Source: CBDCXF01 sp965223755
GTDB taxonomy: Bacteria > Acidobacteriota > Thermoanaerobaculia > Multivoradales > JAHEKO01
Assembly: GCA_965223755.1 (NCBI GenBank)
Contig: CBDCXF010000002.1
Location: 310,001-374,000 of the forward strand
Reading direction: 5' to 3'
DNA length: 64,000 nt
Part shown: in pieces, positions 47,637 to 57,431 of the stretch
Position numbering within the stretch: the first letter of the stretch is position 1
Layout of the letters: every line of letters starts with the position of its first letter
Translations under genes and position numbers: made by a program
The notes under the pieces: model-generated
What the model was told of the DNA's origin: nothing
The model's input: only the letters and a program-made list of their open reading frames with translations
Databases searched by the model: none

Positions 47637-48152
47637 TTACTTATACCGGTCAAACTCCCTACTAGCTTCGTCAAACCACTTCATCGACTCTCGGTAGGGA
47701 AACTCCTCTCCTGGAATGGGGGGTTCAGTTCCGACAAAAAACGTCTCAAAGGGCTGTTCTCTATTCAGTTCGGGTTGGCCCAGGGCGACAGTCGTGCCGT
47801 GAACTACCTGGTTGAAGATCTGAGGATATTCGGGTCCCTCGGCTCCATCGTGTAGGTTGGTGCAAAACTCTTCGTTCATCTCCCAACAAAACTCGCGCAG
47901 GCGACTCCACCCAGTTGGAAAGTCGGACGAAGTACAAAAACGGCCATTCCCATCGAGCTCAACGACACGCCAAAGCCCATCCCTAGGCATCGGCTTGCAA
48001 CCTGGAAATTCGTAGCCAACGACAACCCACCCTTCGTATCCTTCTGGAATCACATATCGAGTGGGCAGACGACATCCCACCAACAACGACAGGACCAGAG
48101 CCGTGACTGCCCCTCGCAGATATCCGTGCCAGCGCTGACGATTAGTGCTCAC
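47637..48152 (-). CDS. lipoprotein partner of the intact Rhs tip 1
   Basis: A 171-aa lipoprotein (lipobox LLVGC; DUF6843-like opening RYVIPEGYEGWV). Start overlaps the Rhs stop by ATGA (48149-48152), so it is made together with the Rhs protein. Identical to 38967-39482 and homologous to 31221-31733. As every copy of tip 1 is followed by this lipoprotein, it is the best candidate for its immunity or delivery partner. A periplasmic location implies that tip 1 acts there, or that the lipoprotein helps surface display. Confidence 0.78.
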   Translation of the reverse strand: MSTNRQRWHGYLRGAVTALVLSLLVGCRLPTRYVIPEGYEGWVVVGYEFPGCKPMPRDGLWRVVELDGNGRFCTSSDFPTGWSRLREFCWEMNEEFCTNLHDGAEGPEYPQIFNQVVHGTTVALGQPELNREQPFETFFVGTEPPIPGEEFPYRESMKWFDEASREFDRYK

Positions 48153-51100
48153 CGCGTTTTCTCCTCTTCATCGAGCGGAGTTGGCAGCTTGATTGGCAGG
48201 GTTTCATCTCCAACGCCTGGAAATAAGCGTAGGTACGGGGTTCCCGATTCCTGGAAATCCATTTCCCCCACCACCTCCCCAGCCTCGTTGATCACTTGCA
48301 CATTCGTTGACGGAAAACCATCCACCGTCACCGCGCCACTGACGTTCCCTTGAGCATCCACCACCACGACCACCGAGGTATTGATCGCCGGTGCTCCAGG
48401 CGTCATGGGATTAGTGCCGGCCACATCCATCGCGAAGAGGGTGGCGCCTCCTTGCAATCTTGTCGCGCCAGCTTGAGCAGTTGGAGAGCCAATCGTTTCG
48501 TGAACTGTCTGCCCACCGACCATAAATTTGGTGCTTTCTGGTTGAAACGCATCCGCTTGCCCAAGCAAAGCATTTCCCGGTGCACCCGAAGTCTCAAAGC
48601 GAGCCGATGCCACCACTTTGGGGCCATTGTTGAACGCTGCCAGTCCCGGAATGACCGGGATGTTGGCTCCCCGGACCTCATTGATCACCCGCACCTCAAA
48701 CTCCTCTTCCCCATTGGGATCGACAAATCGAAGCGGGTTGTTTCGCGCGTAGGTAAACCGGTTCCACTTCTGCGGCAGCCGCAGCGCGTTACGCCGCTCC
48801 TTCGGGTCGGTGCTCGTAAACCTCCCCAAATACGGACTGCAATACCTGGCATGCATGTAATCCAGATCCTGCCGGTCCGCCTTCAAGTTCCCATCGATCT
48901 CAGCCACGAAGTGGGCTCCATCGGCGACAACGAAGTTCTCACCCAACTCGATCCGTTCACCCGCAGTAAATCTCACTTCTGAAGCGGAGGTGACGGAGGT
49001 GTCCTGCGAGGTGACGGCATCGCATCCGATGATTTGCTGGCCGGTGGAGAGGGTTTGGTTGTTGACGGTCGTGGTTCCCGATCCGCAGCCACCCGAGAGG
49101 TGTTCGTCTCTCTCATGTCCGGTGAATTGCAGCTGCTCGGGATCGAGGAGGGTGACTTCTTCGCCAAAGGGCAGGTAGTCGCGCCTCTTGACGATGCTGC
49201 GGTCTGGGAGCGACCAGGCTCTGGGGGTGCCCAGATGGTCCAAGTGAGCATGACGGGTTTGCCCGCCCTGGACTCGGGCCAGGAGCTGGCCTTCTCTTCT
49301 GATGTATTCCTTCTCTTGGGTGAGAGCGGTCTTGAAAGCCCCCTCGGTGTAGGTCTGGAGAATCTGGTTATCGAGGTCTCTGAGCATCCAGCGACCCGAC
49401 ATCTGGGTGTCGGAGCCATTGGCTTGGAGGATGCCAATGCGCTCGTCGTCCGCGGTGTAGACGTAGGACTGGTTGGTGTTGTCATCTTTGAGGCGGTTCT
49501 GGACGTTTAAGGCATCGTAGGTGTAGGTCGCCGTGCCCCACCCGGTCAGGTTTCCCGCGTTGTCGTAGGAGATGGGGCGGTAGGGGGCGCCCATGAGGCG
49601 GTTGGTGGCAGGGTCGGTGGGATTGGTGCGAGGAAGGCCCATGGCGGAAGCGGCAATGCGGTTGCCGAAAGCGTCGTAGGTGTTGGTTTCGGTGGCAAGC
49701 CCGTTGCTGGTGCTGACTTCGCTGTAGGTCAAGCGGGAGACCGAATCGTAGTCAAACAAACTGGTGCCGATGTCAGTAATGTTGCCTGCGCCGTCATAGA
49801 GGTAGGTACCGGTGTCAAATTGAGCCGAGGTTGATCCGGTTGTGCGAATTCTCGCCGGGCGACGCATGCGGCTGGGATCGGCGTGCCAGACGTCGTCGAC
49901 GTTGTTGGCGTGGTCGATACGCGAGAGCATCAGGTTGGGGTGGTAGTCGAGGGTAGCGTAGCCCACCACCGAGTCGAGCAATCCCTGGTCGTACTGGTAC
50001 TCGACTTCCGGCGTGGTGCAATCGCAGGTGGATGGGTAGCAAAGCCAGGTGTCTTGGCCGATGTCGTCCCAGTTGTAGCCGAGGGTGAAGAGCAAGGCGC
50101 CATCGCGGTAGGTGTCGCGCTTGGACACTCTGCCGCCGGTCTGGCGGTAGGTGTAGATCTCTTCGATTTCGACTGTCGGGGTCCCGGAAATCCCAGGGAG
50201 GCGGTTGAAGCGGCGCGCTTTCCACAGCTTGCCGCGGCGCTTGTCGGTGGTGCCGGTCTCTTCGCCGTACTCAAATTCCTTAAGGGTGATTCCACCACCG
50301 CTCAACGAGGTGATTCGCTCGGCACGATCGTAGACGAAGGTAAGGTTAGTGCCAGCATCACTCTTCTGAGTGGCGTTGCCACGGGCATCGTAGCCCGAGT
50401 AGGTCACAGTGGCTGATTTCTCCGGATGAGTCTCCGACGTGAGAAAACCCCGTCCGTCGTATTGAAACTGGCGATTCTGAGTGGTCACGCCATCGGTCAT
50501 CGACACCGACGTGAGGCGCCCCGCTGGGTCGTAGCCGTAGGTGGTTACCGTGCCGTTCGCCTCGGTGACCTTAAAGAGACGTCCTTGACGGTCGTACTCC
50601 TCCGTGGTGGTCTGCGGCACCTCACCGCTGCCGGTCTGAATGTTGACCGTGCGGTCGACGAGTCGCACTCCCGTGTAGGCGAGGCTGACCGCGTGGGCGG
50701 CTCCGTCCGGCGGCACAATCGTGCCCGCTCGGCCGAACTGGTCGTAGCTTTGGTAGTCGGTCCAACTCGCCGGCGCCCCCGTCCAGGTGGTGGAGACCCG
50801 GTCGGTGAAGCCGCGGACGGTGTAGTCGGTGTCGCGCCGGTTCCAGTCGATGCCCCCAGGCAAGCGCCGATCTTCTCGCATCACCCGCCCCATACCGTCG
50901 AAAAAGAGTCGGCTTTCGGTCATTTTGACCACCGCTTGAGGTCCGCAGCTCTGCTGCGAGCCGCTCCACTGAATGATGTCGACTTGCGCCGGGGTGCTTC
51001 CCGAAGCGTTGATGTAGACGTATTCCGTCCTCGCTCCATGCACGCCGGCTGCGGGTTTGGCCTCGATTGGGCGGCTAAGGGAGTCGTAGTCGAAGTGAGT

Positions 51101-53365
51101 TGCAACCTCGGCAGAGTCGCGAGACACAGTAGGCAGCCCAGTATTCTGGTCAATGTCCTGGTCAAGGAACTTGAAGCCAATCCCTGGGCCGCTGGCGTGG
51201 TTGTAGCGGCTCCAGCGCACCGAGCCGTAGGCGTCCGTATAGTCGTGCTGGATTTCGTAGACCTCCTGGCTGGGAAGACTGATGGCGCATAAATCGGGAT
51301 TGCTGGTGTTTAGGGTGGCCTGGTTGTCGCCACCGAAGTAGCGTTCAAAGGTCGTGTTGCCATCGCTGTCGCGCAAATACTGCACCACCGCGTCCTTGGC
51401 TTGGCGCCCCGTACTGGCCAGGGTCCGTCTGCGCTGCAGATAGCCGGTGGCGTTTTCAAAGCAAAACTGCTCCTTGTAGGTCGTGCCGCCCTCGCTCACC
51501 GTGCGCTCATCGTAAGTCTCCAGCACCCACGGATCGCTGGTCGCAGGGGATACGTAGCCGCCACTGGGGTAATTGCCGGTCGCCGAGTCGTAATTGGTCG
51601 TCGTGGTGCGGACGTTCCCGGAGTTGAAGTTGCCGTTGGTGGTGGCGGTGCGATAGTGCCCCAAGCCGTCGAAGCTGGAAAACACTGTTCCCGCATAGCG
51701 GTTGCCGTCATCGTGGTAGATGGTGCGCTCTTCTTGGAGCCGGCGGTTGGTGTTGTGCTCGTGGCCGAAGAGAGTGCCCGGCATCGGATTGTAGGTTCCC
51801 CAAACCGGCAGCACATCGTGGTCGTAGAGGATTCGCTGGGTCCGCGCCGGGCTGCCGGAGCACTGGTAACGGGCGTTGTAGGGGTCATCGGTGCTCTGGT
51901 CAACGCTGGTTGGATAGTGCACCACCGAATCAAAGAGGCCGCCTGTGGGTAGGTTGCGGGTGAAGGGCAGGCCGTGATCCCACTGCGCCTGTGCTGAGGT
52001 ATAGCGAGTGTTGGCGCGGAAGTAGTGTTTCGAGCAGCTCCCGTCCGGGTAGGTGACGAAAGTTCGGGTCTCGTGCGGATGGTCGTCCGGGTCGGTGGTA
52101 TAGCCCACCGGCTGAGGCCACATCTCGTTGTCGTAGCGCCACACTCCAGTCGGGCCGTTGGGGTCGGTGACGGTGCGCTTGACCACCGACAGCCCTTCCA
52201 CTTTGGTGAACCAGCGGTTGAGATCCGGCGTGCAGCCGATCTCGTTGCAGCCGTCGGCCGAGGTGAATCCCTCAGCGGGGAGGTACCAGTCGCCGTACTC
52301 CCAAGAGATGGTGCCCAGAGTCGGCAAGGTCAAGTCGGTCAAACCACCGCCGCAGATGAGGTTGGTGAGCGTGCCGCCGAAGGTGGTGGTCATCTCATAA
52401 GTGGAGCCGTCGGGCAGAGTGAGGTCGTCCAAGAGCGGCAGAGTGTGCCAGACCGAACCTCCAGCGAGGCTCTCGTTGCAGATGTAGACGCTGCGGTCGG
52501 TGTGGGTGAGGTCGTAGGTGGCGGTGGTGCCGTCGAAGGCCGCCAGGTTGATTTGCTTGAGGCGCAGGAAGGTGGCGAAGTTGTTGTCGCCCGCGAACAC
52601 CAGGGTATGGCTGCGACCGGTGGAGTCGGTGAGCGTCCACACCCAGTCGGCGCCGTTGAAGTTGATCGAGAAATCCAGCGAGTTACCAAAACGGTCCTCG
52701 ATCTTGGTCGGCCACCAGGGGTGGTTGACGAAAGGGCCGCGCCAGAAGTGGTGCTTGGTACCGTCCGGGTATTCGATGAGAACGTTGTCGGCGTCGACTT
52801 CGGTCAGCCGCAGATAGCTGCCGTCACGGGTATAGAGTGTGGACGTCGAACCATCGTTCTCGCCTTCGTGGAGTTGCTGGTAGAAGTAGTGCTGGCTGCC
52901 GTCCGAGTCGACGTAGAGCCATTGGTTGACGGTGTTTTGCCAACGCAAGGCGAGCGGGAGATTGGATTGGGGCGGCAGAACCATGCCGAAGTGCATCGAC
53001 CAGCCGATGCCGGCGTTGGAGTCGATTGCCGGGTGGCCGATGCGCTCGGTGTACTCCCAGTAGCGGTTGGGGTCCGAGGACGGGACGGTGTTGGTTTCGT
53101 AGGTCCAGGCGTTGGAGTTGTAGTGGAGGGTAAAGCGGTAGGAAAAACCGCCACCCACCGGGTACTCCTGGCCGATGGGGATGGCTACGGTGAGGTTGCC
53201 GTTGAAGAGCGAAACGTTGTCCAGGTCGCCGACCGCGTAGGCTTTCTCAGGCGTGAACCCCTTGGCGAAGTTCTCGAGATCTTGAGCCGAAGTTGGCTGG
53301 ACAGCTAAGAGAATGGATCCGACACCGACGGAAACCCCAACAACACAACGAACAAAACAACGCAT
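48149..53365 (-). CDS. intact secreted Rhs/YD-repeat polymorphic toxin with tip 1
   Basis: 1,738 aa. The Sec signal peptide (VGVSVGVGSILLAVQPTSAQ, about residues 9-28) is followed by an N-terminal domain (YAVGDLDNVSLFNGNLTVAI), long YD-type repeats (LTSVSMTDGVTTQNRQFQYD, YSGYDARGNATQKSDAG) and the Rhs core (YDNAGNLTGWGTATYTYDAL, HAHLDHLGTPRAW, YMHARYCSPYLGRF at about 1500-1514). The last 225 or so residues are tip 1 (FEVRVINEVRGANIPVIPGL, MDVAGTNPMTPGAPAINTSV), for which I recognise no toxin family. There is no PAAR or VgrG-linked domain, so export is by Sec rather than type VI secretion. It is the only full-length Rhs in the window and the recipient for displaced tips. Confidence 0.9.
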   Translation of the reverse strand: MRCFVRCVVGVSVGVGSILLAVQPTSAQDLENFAKGFTPEKAYAVGDLDNVSLFNGNLTVAIPIGQEYPVGGGFSYRFTLHYNSNAWTYETNTVPSSDPNRYWEYTERIGHPAIDSNAGIGWSMHFGMVLPPQSNLPLALRWQNTVNQWLYVDSDGSQHYFYQQLHEGENDGSTSTLYTRDGSYLRLTEVDADNVLIEYPDGTKHHFWRGPFVNHPWWPTKIEDRFGNSLDFSINFNGADWVWTLTDSTGRSHTLVFAGDNNFATFLRLKQINLAAFDGTTATYDLTHTDRSVYICNESLAGGSVWHTLPLLDDLTLPDGSTYEMTTTFGGTLTNLICGGGLTDLTLPTLGTISWEYGDWYLPAEGFTSADGCNEIGCTPDLNRWFTKVEGLSVVKRTVTDPNGPTGVWRYDNEMWPQPVGYTTDPDDHPHETRTFVTYPDGSCSKHYFRANTRYTSAQAQWDHGLPFTRNLPTGGLFDSVVHYPTSVDQSTDDPYNARYQCSGSPARTQRILYDHDVLPVWGTYNPMPGTLFGHEHNTNRRLQEERTIYHDDGNRYAGTVFSSFDGLGHYRTATTNGNFNSGNVRTTTTNYDSATGNYPSGGYVSPATSDPWVLETYDERTVSEGGTTYKEQFCFENATGYLQRRRTLASTGRQAKDAVVQYLRDSDGNTTFERYFGGDNQATLNTSNPDLCAISLPSQEVYEIQHDYTDAYGSVRWSRYNHASGPGIGFKFLDQDIDQNTGLPTVSRDSAEVATHFDYDSLSRPIEAKPAAGVHGARTEYVYINASGSTPAQVDIIQWSGSQQSCGPQAVVKMTESRLFFDGMGRVMREDRRLPGGIDWNRRDTDYTVRGFTDRVSTTWTGAPASWTDYQSYDQFGRAGTIVPPDGAAHAVSLAYTGVRLVDRTVNIQTGSGEVPQTTTEEYDRQGRLFKVTEANGTVTTYGYDPAGRLTSVSMTDGVTTQNRQFQYDGRGFLTSETHPEKSATVTYSGYDARGNATQKSDAGTNLTFVYDRAERITSLSGGGITLKEFEYGEETGTTDKRRGKLWKARRFNRLPGISGTPTVEIEEIYTYRQTGGRVSKRDTYRDGALLFTLGYNWDDIGQDTWLCYPSTCDCTTPEVEYQYDQGLLDSVVGYATLDYHPNLMLSRIDHANNVDDVWHADPSRMRRPARIRTTGSTSAQFDTGTYLYDGAGNITDIGTSLFDYDSVSRLTYSEVSTSNGLATETNTYDAFGNRIAASAMGLPRTNPTDPATNRLMGAPYRPISYDNAGNLTGWGTATYTYDALNVQNRLKDDNTNQSYVYTADDERIGILQANGSDTQMSGRWMLRDLDNQILQTYTEGAFKTALTQEKEYIRREGQLLARVQGGQTRHAHLDHLGTPRAWSLPDRSIVKRRDYLPFGEEVTLLDPEQLQFTGHERDEHLSGGCGSGTTTVNNQTLSTGQQIIGCDAVTSQDTSVTSASEVRFTAGERIELGENFVVADGAHFVAEIDGNLKADRQDLDYMHARYCSPYLGRFTSTDPKERRNALRLPQKWNRFTYARNNPLRFVDPNGEEEFEVRVINEVRGANIPVIPGLAAFNNGPKVVASARFETSGAPGNALLGQADAFQPESTKFMVGGQTVHETIGSPTAQAGATRLQGGATLFAMDVAGTNPMTPGAPAINTSVVVVVDAQGNVSGAVTVDGFPSTNVQVINEAGEVVGEMDFQESGTPYLRLFPGVGDETLPIKLPTPLDEEEKTR

Positions 53366-53659
53366 CTAGCCCCCTCCACATAGAAGACGCCCGGCGGACG
53401 CCGGGGGTTCCGAAGACCGCCGGTATTAGGATGCATGAACTATACGAATTCCGTATAGGAGATGCAATGTTTCAGAGTGACTTCTTCTATTGCCAAGACT
53501 TGTTCTATTGCCAAGACTTGCCGGTCCTAACGCAAGGAGTCCGACAGAGTCACGTATAAATTGGGCCCAACGGCGGCCTATTGGCAAATTCAACCGTGGC
53601 AAAATTCAACGTTCGCGAATCGGTTGCTGGACTGCGCGCGCCGGTTTCATGATCGTCGC
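53366..53659. promoter_or_regulatory. Rhs upstream region with palindrome, tandem repeat and hairpin
   Basis: The stretch between Rhs and ada holds three structures and no gene. A hairpin CCCGGC/GCCGGG at 53390-53405 lies 25 bases before the Rhs ATG. The inverted repeat CTATACGAATTCCGTATAG (53440-53458) lies 75 bases upstream and could bind a regulator. A perfect tandem duplication of the 18-mer TTCTATTGCCAAGACTTG is at 53485-53520. The region is more AT-rich than its surroundings and should hold the divergent promoters of Rhs and ada. Confidence 0.5.
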
Positions 53660-54699
53660 ATGAGAATGACAACCCTTCCTCCCAAATCAGAAATGGTGAC
53701 GGCTTTCTTGGGCCGCGACGCCAGCTACGAAGGCATCTTCTACACCGCGGTACGCACGACGGGGATCTTCTGCCGGCCCAGTTGCCCGGCGCGTAAGCCC
53801 AAACCCGACAACGTCGAGTTCTTTGCCAGCAGCGGCGAGGCCCTGCACGCGGGCTATCGACCGTGCAAACGCTGTCAGCCGCTCAACCCGCGCCAGACGC
53901 CTCCGTGGATTTCCGAGCTGATGGATCAGGTCGATAACGAGCCGGAGAAGCGCTGGCGCGACCAGGATCTGCGCGACTTGGGCTTGAGTCCACCTCGGGT
54001 CCGCCGTTGGTTCCAAACCCACGTGGGTATGACTTTTCACGCCTACAGCCGCGCCCGCCGCCTCGGCCGCGCTATGGGTCAGATTCGCCACGGCGACCGC
54101 GTCACGGACGCCGCTTTCGACAGTGGCTTTGAGTCCTTGAGCGGTTTCGGCGAAGCCTTCCAGCGCTTTGCCGGACACAGCCCGGTAGCCAGTCGCGAGG
54201 CCACCGAGATCTACGTCAGCCGCATCGACACGCCGCTGGGCTGGATGGTCGCTGGGGCCACGGATGGTGAGGTGGTCCTGCTGGAGTTCGCGGACCGGCG
54301 GCAGCTTCCACGCCAGATTCAGACGCTGGCGAAACGCTGGAATGCGGTCATGATTCCCGAATCGACGGCGCTGTTTGCCGACCTCAAAGAGCAATTGGCA
54401 GCCTACTTCGACGGCGATCTATGCCAATTCGACTTGCCACTCGCGGCTCCTGGGACGCCGTTTCAAGAGACCGTTTGGCAAGAGCTGCTGCGCATCCCCT
54501 ACGGGGAGACCCGCAGTTATTCGCAGATCGCAGAAGAGCTGGGCCGACCGCAGGCAGTGCGCGCGGTGGCCCGAGCCAACGGCGACAACCGCCTGGCGAT
54601 CCTCATTCCGTGCCATCGCGTCATCGCCGCCAACGGCGATCTATCGGGCTATGGCGGCGGCGTGTGGCGCAAGCGCCGCATGCTTGAGATCGAGTCGGG

Positions 54700-54715
<16 letters not shown>
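53660..54715 (+). CDS. ada: Ada-type DNA alkylation repair protein/activator
   Basis: About 351 aa from ATG 53660 (ATG 53666 equally possible). N-terminal Ada zinc domain: DASYEGIFYTAVRTTGIFCR, PSCPARKP and YRPCKRCQP hold the four cysteines, one of which accepts methyl groups from phosphotriesters. An AraC-type helix-turn-helix follows (LGLSPPRVRRWFQTHVGMTF, VTDAAFDSGFESLSGFGEAF). The C-terminal O6-methylguanine methyltransferase has the active-site PCHRV in ILIPCHRVIAANGDLSGYGG. All domains of the full-length E. coli-type Ada are present, so it probably both repairs alkylated DNA and activates its own regulon. Converges with and overlaps the amidohydrolase by 16 bases. Confidence 0.93.
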
Positions 54716-56004
<1,289 letters not shown>

Positions 56005-56643
56005 CTAAAGACTCCCGTCGGTCGTTTCGCTACTTGGGTCGACTGCGCCATCGTTCAAGACGGACAGCACACGTTGGACGTTTTCTGCGGGGGGCTCGAG
56101 ACCGGAGATCACCAGACTGGACGCCTCGCGGGCCGGAGCTACGTAGCGCTCGTGCATCGGGCGCACGTGATGGTGCCACTGGTGCAGAACCAGATCTACG
56201 GAACGGCCTCGCTCCTCCAGGTCGCGACGGATGCGGCGACTCAGTCGCACGTCCGGAGGAGTCGCGACATAGATGAAGGGCTCGAATAGAACGCGCAGGC
56301 TGGGCCGAGCGCCGATCAAGATGCCTTCGACCAGCAGGAACTCCGCCGGCTCCAGAGGTTCGGTTTCCTCGGTGCGCCGATGCGTAACCAGGTCGTAGAC
56401 CGGGATGGCAGCGGTCTCGCCGCGCACCAACTGCTGCAGGTGTTGTTCCATCAGTTCGAAGTCGAGGGCATCGGGATGATCGAAGTTGTGCCCCAGGACG
56501 TCATCGTCACTGTGCCAATCTAGATCGTAGTAATAGCGGTCTTGGGTCAGCGTCCGCGCCCGCGCGCCGAGGGTCTCGGCCAACTCGTTGCAGAACGTGG
56601 TCTTGCCGGAACCGGTGCCGCCGGTAATGCCGATGACCTTCAT
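56005..56643 (-). CDS. uridine kinase-like P-loop kinase
   Basis: 212 aa from ATG 56643 (GGAGAAG upstream). P-loop GITGGTGSGKTTF, then DRYYYDLDWHSDDDVLGHNF and DHPDALDFELMEQHLQQL, then PVYDLVTHRRTEET and FLLVEGILIGARPSLRVLFE. This order is that of uridine/cytidine kinases (Udk) of the phosphoribulokinase superfamily. It would phosphorylate uridine or cytidine to the monophosphate in pyrimidine salvage. It overlaps the HAD-hydrolase gene by 4 bases. Confidence 0.85.
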   Translation of the reverse strand: MKVIGITGGTGSGKTTFCNELAETLGARARTLTQDRYYYDLDWHSDDDVLGHNFDHPDALDFELMEQHLQQLVRGETAAIPVYDLVTHRRTEETEPLEPAEFLLVEGILIGARPSLRVLFEPFIYVATPPDVRLSRRIRRDLEERGRSVDLVLHQWHHHVRPMHERYVAPAREASSLVISGLEPPAENVQRVLSVLNDGAVDPSSETTDGSL

Positions 56644-57413
56644 GTGTTCGCTTCTTCTCCTTGATTCCATCGGTCGATGACCTCGCTCAAATCCGCCAAC
56701 CGTTCGATGATGGCGTCCGGCCGAGGACCCTGGTCGTGCGCCGATCGCAGCCAGACCGTCCGCAGGCCGGCCATCCTACCGACCGCGACATCGACGTTCT
56801 TGCGGTCCCCGACCATCACCGCGCGCTCCGGCTCGACATCGAGGTCGCTCAAGGCCTTTCTGACCATGCCTGGCGAGGGCTTGCGCGTTCCCAGGTCGTA
56901 GCTGAAGCAGTGGCTCGCAAACAGATCCCACAAGCCACCCCGTTCGAGAATCGGTCGATATACGGAGCCCGGCAACGGCACGTTGGACACCAGGCCACAC
57001 TTGCAACCCCGCTCGACGACCCCGGCCACAACCGTGCGCGCTTCCAGAGTGCTGTCGAGCTCCTCCGCGTAAGGCTCGAACCAGGCCTGTAAGAAGGTTT
57101 CGTCGTCGAGGTCGGATCGCGCCGCGCGCCGCAGCCGGTCCAAGTGCGGAGTCCAGGAAGCTTCTCTTCCCATCTGCATCCGTCGCGCGTGGTCGCGGCG
57201 CCAGGGATTGAAGACCTGGCTTTCGAGGTCCGTTTCACTCCAGCGGCCTCCGCGCCAGCGAGCCACCGTCAGGAGACCCAACAGCGCCCGGCGACCTCGC
57301 CAGTCCTCTTGCTGGGGCGGCAGACCGCCGCCGACACCAAAATCGACCAAGACCCCACCCATGTCGAAGAGGACCGCTTGAACTTTCTGATGACTCATAC
57401 TGACAACTGACAC
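56640..57413 (-). CDS. HAD-superfamily hydrolase
   Basis: A 257-aa phosphatase-like protein. Motif I is LFDMGGVLVDF (nucleophile Asp; the usual second Asp is Gly-shifted, as in many HAD proteins). Motif II is in LVSNVPLPGS, the lysine in GTRKPSPGMVRKAL and motif IV in VMVGDRKNVDVAVGRMAGLR. A helical cap lies between motifs I and II. The likely substrate is a small phosphate ester. The internal start MSHQKVQAVLF is plausible. First gene of the leftward run with the uridine-kinase-like and amidohydrolase genes. Confidence 0.82.
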   Translation of the reverse strand: MSVVSMSHQKVQAVLFDMGGVLVDFGVGGGLPPQQEDWRGRRALLGLLTVARWRGGRWSETDLESQVFNPWRRDHARRMQMGREASWTPHLDRLRRAARSDLDDETFLQAWFEPYAEELDSTLEARTVVAGVVERGCKCGLVSNVPLPGSVYRPILERGGLWDLFASHCFSYDLGTRKPSPGMVRKALSDLDVEPERAVMVGDRKNVDVAVGRMAGLRTVWLRSAHDQGPRPDAIIERLADLSEVIDRWNQGEEANT

Positions 57414-57431
57414 TAGCCACTGACCACTAGC
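57396..57431. repeat. low-complexity ACTAGCCACTGAC repeat interrupted by IS481
   Basis: Short units such as ACTGACACTAGCCACTGACC and ACTAGC precede the IS copy and continue after it (58478-58500, ACTAGCCACTGACTACTAAC). The IS therefore landed inside a degenerate tandem array. A similar array lies at about 25040-25100. Confidence 0.5.

Larger units (their letters stand above)
42090..48901. repeat. 6.8-kb direct repeat, copy 2
   Basis: Second copy of 33420-40231, in the same orientation. It begins at the 40-base Rhs core in front of tip 2 (42090-42129) and ends inside the intact Rhs gene just beyond its own core copy (48825-48864). Recombination between the copies would excise 8,670 bases carrying tip 2, its lipoprotein and one mobile element. 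Confidence 0.85.

Noticed and set aside
52025..53308. 427-codon plus-strand frame opposite the Rhs gene
   Set aside because: Antisense shadow of a repetitive GC-rich gene, with no recognisable motif.
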